Source of the DNA: Arctopsyche grandis
Taxonomy: Eukaryota > Arthropoda > Insecta > Trichoptera > Hydropsychidae
Assembly: GCF_051622035.1 (NCBI RefSeq)
Contig: NC_135364.1
Span: forward strand, 992,001 to 1,056,000
DNA: 64,000 nt
Direction of reading: 5' to 3'
In this document: in pieces, positions 45,408 to 56,299 of the stretch
Numbering within the stretch: position 1 is the first letter of the stretch
Layout of the letters: the number at the start of each line of letters is the position of its first letter
Translations under genes and position numbers: made by a program
The notes under the pieces: model-generated
What the model was told of the DNA's origin: nothing
Seen by the model: only the letters and a program-made list of their open reading frames with translations
Databases searched by the model: none

Positions 45408-46692
45408 CAGTGGTGTAGTCGGGCCAGGTCGTCAACCTGGTACTTCTTTTTGAGCCAGGTCGCCACCCTGGCACTTTGATTGATATAAACATTGTTTTTC
45501 TAGTACAATTAAAAATATTTTGACTAAAATTTCATATAAAATTTTGTATTCCAAATATTGTGAGCAGACTCTCGTTCTAACATTCGATGACCATAATCGA
45601 ATAGTAATCTGAGCACATCCAAAACTTAAAAGACGTTTAATCAACTTTATTGGATTTTTTATCTAAAACCACCCCAAAACTTCGAAAGAAAACATTCTTT
45701 AAACTATTGACCATACGCACTCGAGGATAGATAAAATGAGGGAACTCAGCTTAAATGAATAATCTTTAAATTCACATGTTAAAATTTGATAGTTTTTTGA
45801 CATATGTATGTATACATAGTACATGGTTTTAGCATTGCTAAAGGGAAATATTGCTGTTGACAAACAAACACGGGTTTTGCAAAATCAAAGATGTTGAAGA
45901 GGGTGCATCCTGGAAGTTTTTATAAAATATAAAAAAATGGGTCTACCTCACGGGCCGGAATGTGAAATGCCGGAAAACGCAAATATCGGAAGGCAAAGAT
46001 CGAAAATTGGAAGATTTTAAGTCGAAAGATCAAAAAAAAAATGGTGCATGGTAAACGGTACATACTCACTTAATTTGCGCAAGCAGGATACAACAGTAAC
46101 AAGAGGAACAGGCTTTTCCTCCCGTATTCTGCGCGCGCACATTAATACGGGAGGAAAAGCCTGTTCCTCTTGTTCCTGTTGTATCCTGCTCGCGCAAATT
46201 AAGTGAGTATGTACGTGAGTATGTACCGTTTACCATGCACCATTTTTTTTGATCTTTCGACTTAAGATCTTCCGATTTTCGATCTTTGCCTTCCGATATT
46301 CTGCGCGCGCACATTAATACGGGAGGAAAAGCCTGTTCCCCTTGTTCCTGTTGTATCCTGCTCGCGCAAATTAAGTGAGTATGTACCGTTTACCATGCAC
46401 CATTTTTTTTATCTTTCGACTTAAGATCTTTCGATTTTCGATCTTTGCCTTCCGATATTTGCGTTTTCCGGCATTTCACATTCCGGCCCGTCACGGAGAC
46501 CGAAAAAAAAATACATCATAATTTCAACAAGTAAGAATATTTGCTAATAATTATTTGATTTCTTTTTATAAATATTAAAACTACCAATATTAGGATACAA
46601 CTTTATTTTTTAGTAAGGAAAAAAGCGGGGGGAGGGGGGTCATAAAAACTAAACACCGACCTTGTTCTTTTTTATTTAGCACTACACCACTG
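45408..46692. mobile_element. Non-autonomous hAT element with nested palindrome
   Basis: The ends are CAGTGGTGTAGT (45408) and ACTACACCACTG (to 46692). An exact 8-bp duplication CATACATA lies at 45400-45407 and 46693-46700, diagnostic of hAT insertion. No transposase is seen. The interior holds a second inverted-repeat structure at 45949-46494. Confidence 0.85.
45949..46494. repeat. Nested palindrome with a 172-bp duplicated arm
   Basis: The left arm (45949-46128) begins GGGCCGGAATGTGAAATGCC. A centre CTGCGCGCGCACATT (46129) joins it to an inverted right arm. The centre plus arm is then repeated from 46301, and the outer end is the inverse of the left start (near 46494). The structure is arm, centre, inverse arm, centre, inverse arm. 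All copies are nearly identical, so it is young. Confidence 0.8.
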
Positions 46693-46739
46693 CATACATA
46701 CATGCAAATTTGAGTTACACTAATACTATTGTACATTTT

Positions 46740-46990
46740 GGACAACGTTCTACCCCACGTGTTACATAATATTCGGCCAACGGGAGAATCCAAAATAGGC
46801 AACCACCAGACCGAAGTATGCGGCCCGCTTAATTCGTGGACGTGGAATTCCCGAGTGGAGTCCAGTGGGGAATCGCAAGCCGGAGAGTGTATCGAACGTT
46901 TAAACAGCGCGAACGAATGGTATTCGCACATTGTTGCGATTGTTTGCGGTCGAAGTTTGCGGTGGTTGTGTGGCGACATCACCTGCATAA
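46740..46990. promoter_or_regulatory. GC-richer unique island, possible regulatory DNA
   Basis: It contains GGAATTCCCGAGTGGAGTCC and GTGGGGAATCGC (Rel-like cores) and TGCGGTGGTTGTGTGG (Runt-like cores). Frames on both strands are probably compositional. Inference only. Confidence 0.2.
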
Positions 46991-47430
46991 ACAACCGGAG
47001 GTATTCGGTTCGAATCCGGGCGATCGCCACCCGCGCCGCCCCACCTTATCAGGGCTGGACATCTGGACCGGGTCCTGCCACATTCTCCATGCTACTGGCA
47101 CGCCGGTATGCCAGCCCTGAAAACAATGCTGATAAATCGCAACGTGACCCCACCCCTCTACCACTTCCCCCTCCTCCTCACACAAAATGCTCACCTTCGC
47201 TTTTGCCTTCGTGACGACAGGACACACCTATGTATGCAAGACGAAGGGCTTTTGGGTAGGTCCGAAGGTGACCCAAAACTTCCAGGACGAGTATTTACCA
47301 AACACTGCTTCAGTAGCATGTTTTTACTCGTACTTTTGTCGGAGATGCGCAAATGAAACCGATATAATATGCAATGCCCTAAATAGAAATAACCTGCAAA
47401 TGGCTTACAAAAAATCATATATATAATATC
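46970..47430 (+). repeat. tRNA-like relic and downstream repeat-like sequence
   Basis: GTGGCGA and TCGCCAC (46970 and about 47024) can pair as a 7-bp acceptor-like stem around a B box (GGTTCGAATCC), but the span is about 61 nt, too short for a tRNA. GGGCTGG/CCAGCCC forms a second stem (47052/47110). It is probably another SINE family. Confidence 0.35.
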
Positions 47431-47555
47431 GCTATCCTGTTTGTGTGTCTGTCTATCTGAGATAACGCTCGCCGTAAGAAGCGTAGTAGCGGGGAAGAGG
47501 GGGGGGAGGGTGTTGCGCGTCATGTGACGTCGGGCTGAGCGACGGGTGACAATAG

Positions 47556-47577
47556 ACACACACACACACACACACAC
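47556..47577. repeat. (CA)n microsatellite
   Basis: Eleven CA dinucleotides. Confidence 0.9.
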
Positions 47578-48169
47578 TTTATTCATGATTTTATTATTTT
47601 TTATTTTTGTGTTTTTTCTAATTATCTTACTTCATTTATTACTTAGTTGCTTAATTTGAATATAATTATTATTATTAGTTTATTGTGGTTATAACTATAA
47701 TCTAGGTTATTATTTTTATTATTATTAATATTATTATCTTACCACTATCATTGATACTATTTTATTGTATTTATTATTATAATTATTGTTATTGATATTT
47801 TTTATTTTTAATTTTTAAATTTTTCTTTTTTCTCACCTATGTACAGTCACGGTTTCGGAAACCGGAACACCATAGAAAAATGTGATTTTGCGTGAAATTT
47901 CAGTGAACTTAAATAAAATAAACACCCAAAGTTATTAAAATGGTAGATTATATCACAGTGCTTTATTTTAACGACAATTGTTAAGAAAAGAAACAACAAC
48001 AAAAAAGGTAGGGAGAATTTTAGTCCGAGCCGGTTTTTATGACCAAACGCAGTCTCCACAGTTGAATGAAATTTTGAATGAAAAAACACAGTTGAGCGTA
48101 AAATTTTAATTTTATTAGTCACATGGTATTATTTACAAATTATAAAAACTTAATTAATATTATGTTGCG

Positions 48170-49268
48170 GCTCCTTTTAATTTTATGACGGCTTTTATAC
48201 GGTTAGGCATAGAATCTATTAAGTTTCTTAAAATGTCGATGGGGAAGTCTTCATACCATACTTTTTCAATGATCTCTTTTAATGATTGATGGCTAGACAC
48301 ATTTGTTTTACTAATCCTATATTTAATAGCCATCCATAAATTTTCAATTGGGTTTAAATCGGGACTATTCCCAGGCCATGTTAATGTCTTTACACCAAAT
48401 TCCTACAAATAAACCCGAACCTAATAAAAAGTAACAAAAATATTTCAGTTTTTTGATCGAAATATTATTAATTACATTCATTCATTAGTGAGTATTAATT
48501 TTATTCATTAAATAAAATTAATACTCACTAATTTAGCTCGATGACAAGGGGCAGAGTCATCTTGGAATATGACATCATCAGAATTTGAAAGATGGTTTTC
48601 CATTGATGGGATAAAACTTTTTTCTAGAATTTTTTTATATGCTATTCCATTAATGGAACCTTGCACAAACTGTATTCGACCAATTCCATAATAAGAAAAA
48701 CATCCCCAAACCATGTGGCTTGGGGCATGCTTCACTGTCTCAGGGTACATTTTTGGTCGAATCTTTCTCCAACTTTTCTTCGAACATACGGAAAACCATT
48801 TGAGCTGAAGAGGTTAAATTTCGACTCATCAGAAAATATGACTTGTCGCCAATCCGATTTCGACCACTCTAATCGGTTTTTCATAATTTTCTTCGTAAGT
48901 AATGGTTTTTTCGCAGGTTTCCGAGCGTGCAGTCCAGCTTCTCTGAGTCGTTTTCTTAAGGTTACATCACTAATTTCAATTGAAAATTGATCCGAGATCT
49001 CTTTTCTTATCTCTACAGCAGTTTTGAACCGTTGCCGTAAAGATAATAGAGTTATCAAGCGATCTTGTCTCTCGGATGTGCATCTTTTCGGTCCTGTCCT
49101 CTTCTTACGAGCAAAAGTTCCAGAATCCTTTTTCTTTTTCATTATTCTTGACACAGTAGATACAGAAAGTCCCATTTATTGAGAAATTGATCGCAATGAA
49201 TGACCAGAGTCTACCAAAGCCGTGATTTTTATATTCTCCTCCAATGATAGTTGAGTGTATTGTTGCAT
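48170..49268 (-). pseudogene. Tc1-type DD34E transposase pseudogene
   Basis: Starts at ATG 49268-49266 (MQQYTQLSLEEN). The N-terminal half is a helix-turn-helix DNA-binding region (SISQ-stop-MGLSVSTVSRI, then a second HTH around ISDVTLRKRLREAGL). Catalytic residues are visible: first Asp in VIFSDESKFNLF, second in VIFQDDSAPCHRAK, Glu in SPDLNPIENLW; the second Asp to Glu spacing is 34 once an insertion is removed. Lesions: a stop right after SISQ near 49177; a one-base loss in an A run near 48750 that shifts frame before YPETVKHAPSHMVWG; an insertion of about 107 bp after HRAKL (about 48417-48523); and a stop six codons later. The C-terminus (DFPIDILRNLIDSMPNRI) and stop at 48170 are intact. 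Few lesions suggest a fairly recent death. Confidence 0.9.
48484..48532. repeat. Perfect 22-bp inverted repeat inside the Tc1 transposase
   Basis: Arms 48484-48505 and 48511-48532 are exactly complementary with a 5-base spacer (CATTA). One arm carries GTGAGT, a consensus splice donor on the minus strand, directly after the HRAKL codons. TTATTAG, a plausible acceptor, lies about 107 bp downstream. It could be a small hairpin insertion or an intron. Confidence 0.75.
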
Positions 49269-49649
49269 GGTATTTTTATTTTCAACGATTTCGATCCGTA
49301 CACCTCGAAAACTCACACTAAACTGAACTCAAATCGTAGAAAACAATCACATTTAAAAGACCCGATCGTTAAAAACTACACACCTAAAGGGACAATATTT
49401 TTATTGCCCAAAAATCGTGACGGTATATGCGAAAATTTTTAAAATGATTTATCTTCTAATAATTATTTTTGGTTATCAATTTTGAAATCAATAAAACTGT
49501 AAATTTTCCTAACAAAATAAATAAACCATTTCGAACGGGCTGGATTGCCGAACGTGTAATGCGCGCACTTTTTATTACGATTTATATTACATGCGCGCGC
49601 GCCTATAAATTACCGTCAAAGAGTAATCGTAAACGTATTGACCATGCAC

Positions 49650-49860
49650 GTATATCGAATTATCAACTTTATAATATAAACATTTCCACATTCATTATAT
49701 AACCAATTAGTGAATTAAAAATATGTATGAGAGATAAGGAGAGCCTACGATGCAAATTTCATAAGATATATGTTGTGTGAAAATGTTAAAGTTTTAGGCT
49801 TTTAAACAATTAAAATCTGAAAAAAGTAGTGGAATTGAGATATCTCAGGTGGGAGTTGCT
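49650..49860 (+). repeat. F3-type Helitron-like fragment
   Basis: TTATAATATAAACATTTCCA, GTGAATTAAAAATATGTATG and TTTAAACAATTAAAATCTGA match 31340-31490 in order. Confidence 0.5.
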
Positions 49861-50121
49861 TGGTGTGATCAAATACGTAACATATTGATCCATTCAGTCA
49901 TTAATTTGAGAGTTCTTAATTAAGTTGGCTGGAGCATGTTCGCAACGCCTTCTAAGGAAATCCACAAATGGTTGGATAACAGGTTAGTTCAATCTGCGAA
50001 AGGCTGGAACTCTAAAAGCAGCAGAAGACAGATTCATCTGCATTCCGGAAGAACTTAATAAATACGCTTAGACCCAGATCAAATACCCAAGAGCTTTGTG
50101 GGCTAGGGACATGTATTTTTA

Positions 50122-50568
50122 AATTATTTTTAAGCAATCATGCTCACTCGTCTTTACAGATCGCTCCAATACGATTAGAGTAATATACAGATAAGAAATA
50201 TCAATTATAAACACATAATTATATATTTTACATTAAAACATATATGGTCAAACATTTGTATAGAAGCATTGTAAACATTATACAAGACAAATACAATCAA
50301 CATCCACAAAGACATATATGGACAAATTTGCAAAATTTATTCATATCAGTGAAAAATTGAGAAGTTGAATAATGCGAATCTTTTGCGAGATCGGAAAAGG
50401 ATGCTCATTTGAAGGAACCGTTTCAATTAAAATCAGATAAATTGATATGAAACGATAAACTGGAGTCAAATATCCATAATCTGGCCAGCAGCAATCAGTT
50501 TGAATCGAGCCTGTGACCACTTTTTGCAAAAACATTATATGCTAACCACTAGTCCATGCTTCTGGTTA
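50122..50568 (-). mobile_element. Full-length SINE family A
   Basis: Minus strand: head GCATGGACTAGTGGTTAGCA, a decayed B box, and body ATTGCTGCTGGCCAGATTAT. The 3' region has CGTATTGGAGCGATCTGTAA then AGACGAGTGAG, and an A/T-rich tail. Confidence 0.7.
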
Positions 50569-50648
50569 GATGAATAGTTATTGCATGAAATTTACGACAC
50601 TTGACTGTAATATTTAGACATTTTTGTATACAACCATAGCATCTATTA

Positions 50649-51056
50649 GAGCCCTACCACACCGGGTGACTTGCGTTCAACTCGGTGAGTGATTTTGTTG
50701 CGTGACCAGATCAAATGTATGCAGTTGTATGGAGCATGCAAATCACCGGTATCCCAAGTCGTAAAATCACCCGAACAGTGAGATCGGCTATCAGCATTCG
50801 GTTTGGGCACGGTGATTTTATTACTTGAGCAACCATCGCGATCCCTCAATCAAAGCTGCCACATTCGGTGATTAGTTGCCAGCGAATACTTAATGAAAAC
50901 ACGTGTGACTGTATCGTCACGTATTGAAAACTCTAACGTATTAGTGAGCAAATTCTTGGTCGCTTCTGGTTGCCCGAATTGGGTGACCAATAGTGACCAC
51001 GAGCAACTACGCTTGGGCAACAAAATCACTCGCAATCTCCCGGTGTAGACCAGCTC
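50649..51056. mobile_element. PIF/Harbinger-type non-autonomous element
   Basis: The ends GAGCCCTACCACACCGGG (50649) and, inverted, GAGCTGGTCTACACCGGG (51056) differ at few positions. TTA is duplicated at 50646-50648 and 51057-51059. GTGATTTTGTTG motifs recur just inside both ends. No transposase remnant is recognised. Confidence 0.78.
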
Positions 51057-51559
51057 TTAAATTGTCAGATCAAATCTGAATTTGGTCTTAAACACAACAT
51101 TTTTTAATCGTGAAGCAAAAAGTTGTAAAGGATAGTGATTTCACTGTCACTATCACTGGGCCATAATTCGTCGACCCACGCATCAAGAAACAACGACAAA
51201 ACGCAGTATTTTAAACGGCGCTCACTTTTTATTAAGTGCACGAATGCGTGCAGGTTTCTAGTTTGTAATAAATTCTAAATTCCTAAGATTCCCTAAAAAT
51301 AATTTACAATACACCCATATATACTAACTTGAAACTGCATGCCATATATTATATAATATTCCGTTTGTTACAGACATACTAACAAACTAACCAGTAGATT
51401 CTATGGCAGAATCACTAATAACCATACTAACACACTTGTGAAGAGTCTCGGTGATTACAACAAAATGTCTATACCCTTCAGGTATAAACACAGATTACCG
51501 AAACAGAATCTGCTTTAGGTCATCGACTTTAGAGAGTCTTTAATTAATATTATGTATTA

Positions 51560-51965
51560 GATGTATTATGAGCATTTATACGAATTGTAAATACATATTA
51601 ACATTATAATAATATAATACTATGATTACTAACACAATTAATTTAAAATTGTAAAATAGAAAATGATCAGTAGATCAGTAGCTATTAAAATAGATATAAG
51701 ATGTATTGTGAATATTTCGTAATAATAAAAAGCATTTATAAATCAAAATCAAAGGAAAAATCTTTGGTTGGCAGATAAACGACATTTAGTTTTCAGTTTG
51801 TTCAACTAGGTAAGTATTTATATTATGGCTTAAAACAAACCCACATTGAAAGAATAGACATATTAATATTGAAACACTCCTAATCATCATAATTTTAAAA
51901 CTGTCTGCTGCTCGTTTGAAAACTTTTCAATCTTCTTCCATTTTACTTTCATTTCATCTTATTTA
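51560..51965 (+). repeat. Dispersed repeat R, long copy
   Basis: This is the plus-strand partner of 25738-26118. A short extra copy of its TGTATTGTGAACATAATTTC segment follows at 52026-52080. Confidence 0.6.
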
Positions 51966-52089
51966 ATAGTAAAGTAGTTGTTTTGTCCATTTGTAACTTC
52001 ACATTTTCACTATTAAAATATATATATAAGATGTATTGTGAACATAATTTCATAATAATAAAAAGCATTTAAAAATCAAATTCTTAAGT

Positions 52090-53060
52090 TGAATAAATTT
52101 CAAAAATTAAATCATAATCAAATTTTTTTTTGAAAAATTTCACTGATCGATTATGAATCGAAAAAAAGCTTAATCGATTCAATTAACGCTTGAAACATTT
52201 GAAAAAAAGCGATCCTCAACCTTCTCCACTCCGGTCCATCTAGTCATAAAATTAGAATAAATAGCCCGTTGTGGGCGCGTCTCTTATGAAACGTATCAAT
52301 ATGCAAATTCAATTAATTCGATGATATACGCGCATCGCATTGACTTTACACTTAAACACAACATTAAGATAGATTTACACCGTAAAACGTGGGCCATAAT
52401 TCGTCGACCCACGCAACAAGACAAATGTTGCCAGGCGTGTCCATAATTCAACCCGTTCGGACCATCTATCACTGGTCAAAGGCATACCTATCTTCGCGGC
52501 GGCACTCAACGCGTTAATAATTAAGCGTCAACCGCTTCTAAATCACATTAAATAAATTAAAAAATAAAATAAAAATAACAATAACGATAATAAAAAAAAG
52601 AAGAGACACATTCGGTCGAACAGTTCCGAATCGCTTTTCGATTCAAATCGTGTGTAAACGGACGGAAAGACACAATGGCAACGGCGGGGTTAAGAGTTGT
52701 TAATAGTCGGTTCATTTTACTTATCTTCTTTATGCGTTGTCTTCTGGTATGTTTATTAGGTGGCTCGTAAATTTGGAACCCGTAAAAAGGTATGGTGGGG
52801 ACCACCGGTCGATTACAATGTCACATCGAACGCATAAAAACACCATAAAATGTTCGATTTTAACCCCATCGACCCCCCCCCCCTCCCGTTCCGTAGAACA
52901 CGCTCTTTGAAACGGTATGTAATTTGAACGAATGGTGTCGTTGTTGCGTGTTATAGTGTAATGGCTGGGTAGTTAAGGATGTGATGTTCGCTTTAAACCG
53001 TCCATAGTTCTAGAGGTCAAATTTTGAGTAGCTTCTCATGAATCCTCCAAGGTTTTTTAA
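52090..53060. other. Non-coding stretch
   Basis: It holds one of two copies of a 25-nt phrase starting GGGCCATAATTCGTCGACCC (52391 and 51158) and a poly-C run near 52876. No gene is recognised. Confidence 0.35.
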
Positions 53061-53067
53061 AACACCT

Positions 53068-54062
53068 TTTCAGATTTATTTTTATTTAATCAATCATGCA
53101 CAAACAGATTGCTCCAACCCAACGAGTATGCTATACAGATTAATAAATATTAACTATTTATTACAACAGGTATAAACCCATTTATTAAACACGACATCTA
53201 CGGTCAAATTTTTGCAGCGAAAATTGAGATGCTGAATAGCTCGAATTTTTACGAAAAGGAACCGTTTCAATAAAATCAGATAAATCGGTAAACTCTGATA
53301 GGATCCAAGGTCTGGCCAGCAGCATCTTTTGTGCTAAGCTTAATAAGCTCTCTTGGAAAAGTCAGCCTTTTTGATGCAGTTTGTATCAGAAAGATATATG
53401 TATATGTATGTAAGCAGCGAAAATCGACATGCTGAATAACTTGAATTTTTGCGAAAGAGATGAGACAGAGAAGACAATTTGTTGGAACCGTTTCAATAAA
53501 ATCAGAAAAATTGGTATACTCTGATAGAAAACCTTGCAGTCACATATCTAAGGTCTGCCCAGCAGCATACGGGATAGAACCCGTGACCACACAATTGAAA
53601 GCATTACACATTAACCATTGATCTTTTGTACTATGATTAATAATCTCACATGTAAAAGCTAGCATTTTTGATACAGTTTATATCAGAAAGATGTATAAGT
53701 AGCTTTGAAATGGTTTCCAAATTTAACTGAGAATTCTATATTTCAACTCTATTTCGGAAAAGCAAATCAAACTTCTCTGATAATGATCTTAAAACACTTT
53801 AAATTTTTCCCAATGGAACTGTTCAAGTGTTAATGGTTAGTACTGCTACCACCAGGTCGTCTATTATGATGTATAAATTGAATTTTTCGCGTGATTTTCG
53901 GTAATAGGGCGATTTGCTCAAATTTGATAAAAAGTCAGTCATCTCAATTTTTGGACCGCTATCACATATCCAAGCTCTGGCCAGCAGCATAAGGTATAGA
54001 ACCCGTGACCACACAATTGAAACCATTACTTGCTAACCTTTGATCTATGCTGCTGGTTATTT
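53068..54062 (-). mobile_element. Three consecutive SINE family A copies, same orientation
   Basis: Copies at about 53068-53325 (head lost), 53400-53640 and 53930-54062 all read on the minus strand. Shared phrases are CAGCAGCATA, GAACCCGTGACCACACAATT and GAACCGTTTCAATAAAATCA. The second and third share a head with AATGGTTAATGTG / AAAGGTTAGCAAG in place of the usual A box. Confidence 0.65.
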
Positions 54063-54574
54063 ATATTTTTACAACGTTTCACAACATAAATCCAATTCAC
54101 TCTAATATATAGGTACATAAAAAAGCTACAATAATACAAAACCCACCGGCAAATGTATTTACATTAAAACACCGTACTGTCCAAAAAGACCATCGTATTT
54201 GATGATATTCACAAGCGAAAGACTTTGAATCACATCAGGTATAGCTTATTGTATCGAAAACCCAACAGTAAAACTGTTTTCTGTATTTAACAGTATTTAA
54301 ATATTAAGGAGACGTCGAGGTGAACCTGTATGAAGTAACCTGATTAGGATCTGTCATTTCTGGTTACCTGACAACTCGTTCACAGATTTTCCGTAAACCG
54401 AGGATGCGCTCCAGGCATTACGTATACGGTCATATCTTTCTCACCCCGTCTGTTCACATAGATCTCGTTTACTATGCCATTACGTATGCAGTCATCTCTT
54501 TCACAGACCGTCTGTTCACCGATAACAGACGGTTGATATAAACGTCATTCGAATTTTGGCCGAAACACCACGCT

Positions 54575-54750
54575 ATTTAACATTCATTTTAACAATCGTA
54601 GGTTATAACCTACGAGTGAAGTAAAAATATATAAGAGAGATAAAGAGAGCCTATAATGCAAGTATCAAAACGATCGGAAGACTGTAGGAATAGATACTGA
54701 ATTGATATCGAAGTGAAAAAAATAGAATAGGCTTGTAAAAAAGTTTGTCA
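54575..54750 (+). repeat. F3-type Helitron-like fragment
   Basis: ATAACCTACGAGTGAAGTAA, AAGAGAGATAAAGAGAGCCT and CAAAACGATCGGAAGACTGT follow the 31.38-kb and 23.56-kb relatives. Confidence 0.5.
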
Positions 54751-55281
54751 CGACAAATCAGCAACGCTTTCTAATAAACAACAGTCGATCGTGAAGATTT
54801 ACATGCATGCATTTCGCATGCCCACACGATAGTTTGCATACGTTTATTTATTTTTAATTTGTCTCAAAATTTACCGCATCTCGCGGGAATTTCACGATAT
54901 CTATTGTGAAACATCAAATTTACGGCTTTTCGACATCGGATTTGGCGAAAAAACAAAATAAAGAAAAGAAAATGGCCGCAATAATGTAAAATGTCAAAGG
55001 AGCGGCGTGGGAGGGTTGGCGAGAGGTCAAGCAGCCGTGTATGTACATTTGGATGGGATTCTGTGTCCGGGACCACCGAAACAACGGGGGCTTCTCGTGT
55101 TAAACAAAACGGTGACCCCACAACTAAATCACATCCAACCTCCCCCATCTCCCACTCATACACCCTCCTCAACGCCTATTCGCTTTATTCCTTATTTTAT
55201 TCGAGTGCTACTACTACTACTACTAGCATCTAAATGTGGCTTACATTCATATATACATATATCAACATTAATATACATTAA

Positions 55282-55500
55282 CCAACAGCGTGGTCTAGTG
55301 GCGAGTATTGAATTCTTTCGTGCTTGATGTCACAGGTTTGATTCCCACTAAGAGTCTCGTTATTGGCCAGACCTTGGTTTGTCTAGGTCGATCATTTCTT
55401 ATCAGAATTTGGCAATTTTTCTGATTTCATTGAAACGGTTCCTGTAAAATAGGCTTTTCCTTCCCAATTCCCTATCTCGATGTTTATTTTACCCTAATAA
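55282..55500 (+). mobile_element. tRNA-derived SINE, family A
   Basis: Head AGCGTGGTCTAGTGGCGAGT, B-box-like GGTTTGATTCCCACT, body GGCCAGACCTTGGTTTGTCT then TTATCAGAATTTGGCAATTT and GAAACGGTTCC. Confidence 0.65.
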
Positions 55501-55787
55501 CGAACTGATTTGAAATTATATGCTATGCAATGCCACTCATTCCCGTTTTTCCCGTTTCCGTTTTTGGGATTTTATTTACAGAAAACATCGCGGACATGCA
55601 CACAATAACTCTTGTGAGCTTCATCGTAATCGTTTGAATGGTATAGGAACGCATACGTGACAGACAAACCGACAAACATTGATTTTAATATGTATAGATG
55701 AATTTGTCCAATTATATGCGATTTTTCACTATCCACACACTTAAATCGAACATTATTTTAATATAATATATAATATACTAGCTGTAT

Positions 55788-56292
55788 TACCCGGCTTCGC
55801 TCGGTATTTGTAATATAAACCGCTTAAACATGACTAATCTAATAGTAAACATTTTATTAAATTTATTTGAATAGTTTTATTTTATATAAATTTATTTGAA
55901 TTCTCATTTGTTTTTTTTATTAAATTGACTGTCCCGAACAAACAAACATATACTGTCTTTTTCGAAATTATATGTATACCGATACGAGTTAGATTTATAC
56001 GTATACCGATACGATACGAAATTATATAAATCCGGCGCCTGCGCCCCTGGAGCCTTCGCCCCCAAATGCTTTGCCCCATAGGGCTTTGCCCTCGGTGGCT
56101 GCGCCCCCCGCGGTGCCTGCGGCCTCGATGCCTTTGCCCCCGGGGACTTCGAATCCTTTAAATCGAAAAAAATCGAATCGGCGCCTATGAATCGAAAAAA
56201 AAACTACGAACCAACGAACGAAGGTTACATACATATATACATACATACATACATATGTATATACAAAGTCTCTTTCCAAATTTTATATTAGA
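55788..56292 (-). mobile_element. Non-autonomous Helitron with GC-rich minisatellite (copy 3), both ends intact
   Basis: On the minus strand it begins A|TCTAATATAAAATTTGGAAA at 56292 and ends CCGAGCGAAGCCGGGTAATA then CAGCTAG|T with the last base at 55788. The A and T on either side fit the Helitron rule of insertion between A and T without target duplication. The GC-rich units lie at about 56034-56152. Confidence 0.78.
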
Positions 56293-56299
56293 TGTACGT

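Larger units (their letters stand above)
47844..49423 (-). mobile_element. Tc1-like transposon, full length (about 1.58 kb), inactive
   Basis: Terminal inverted repeats begin CAGTCACGGTTT at 47844 and, on the other strand, CCGTCACGATTT at 49423 (2 differences in 12). Both ends are flanked by TA (47842-47843 and 49424-49425), the Tc1/mariner target duplication. A second block of similarity (AATGTGATT followed by CAGT) lies further inside each end, as in Tc1 elements with internal direct repeats. The length fits autonomous Tc1 elements. The enclosed transposase is broken. Confidence 0.88.

Noticed and set aside
46729..47214. 161-codon plus-strand frame and overlapping frames on both strands
   Set aside because: It crosses a tRNA-like B box and a repeat-like segment; several phases are open at once, typical of GC-richer non-coding DNA; no domain seen.
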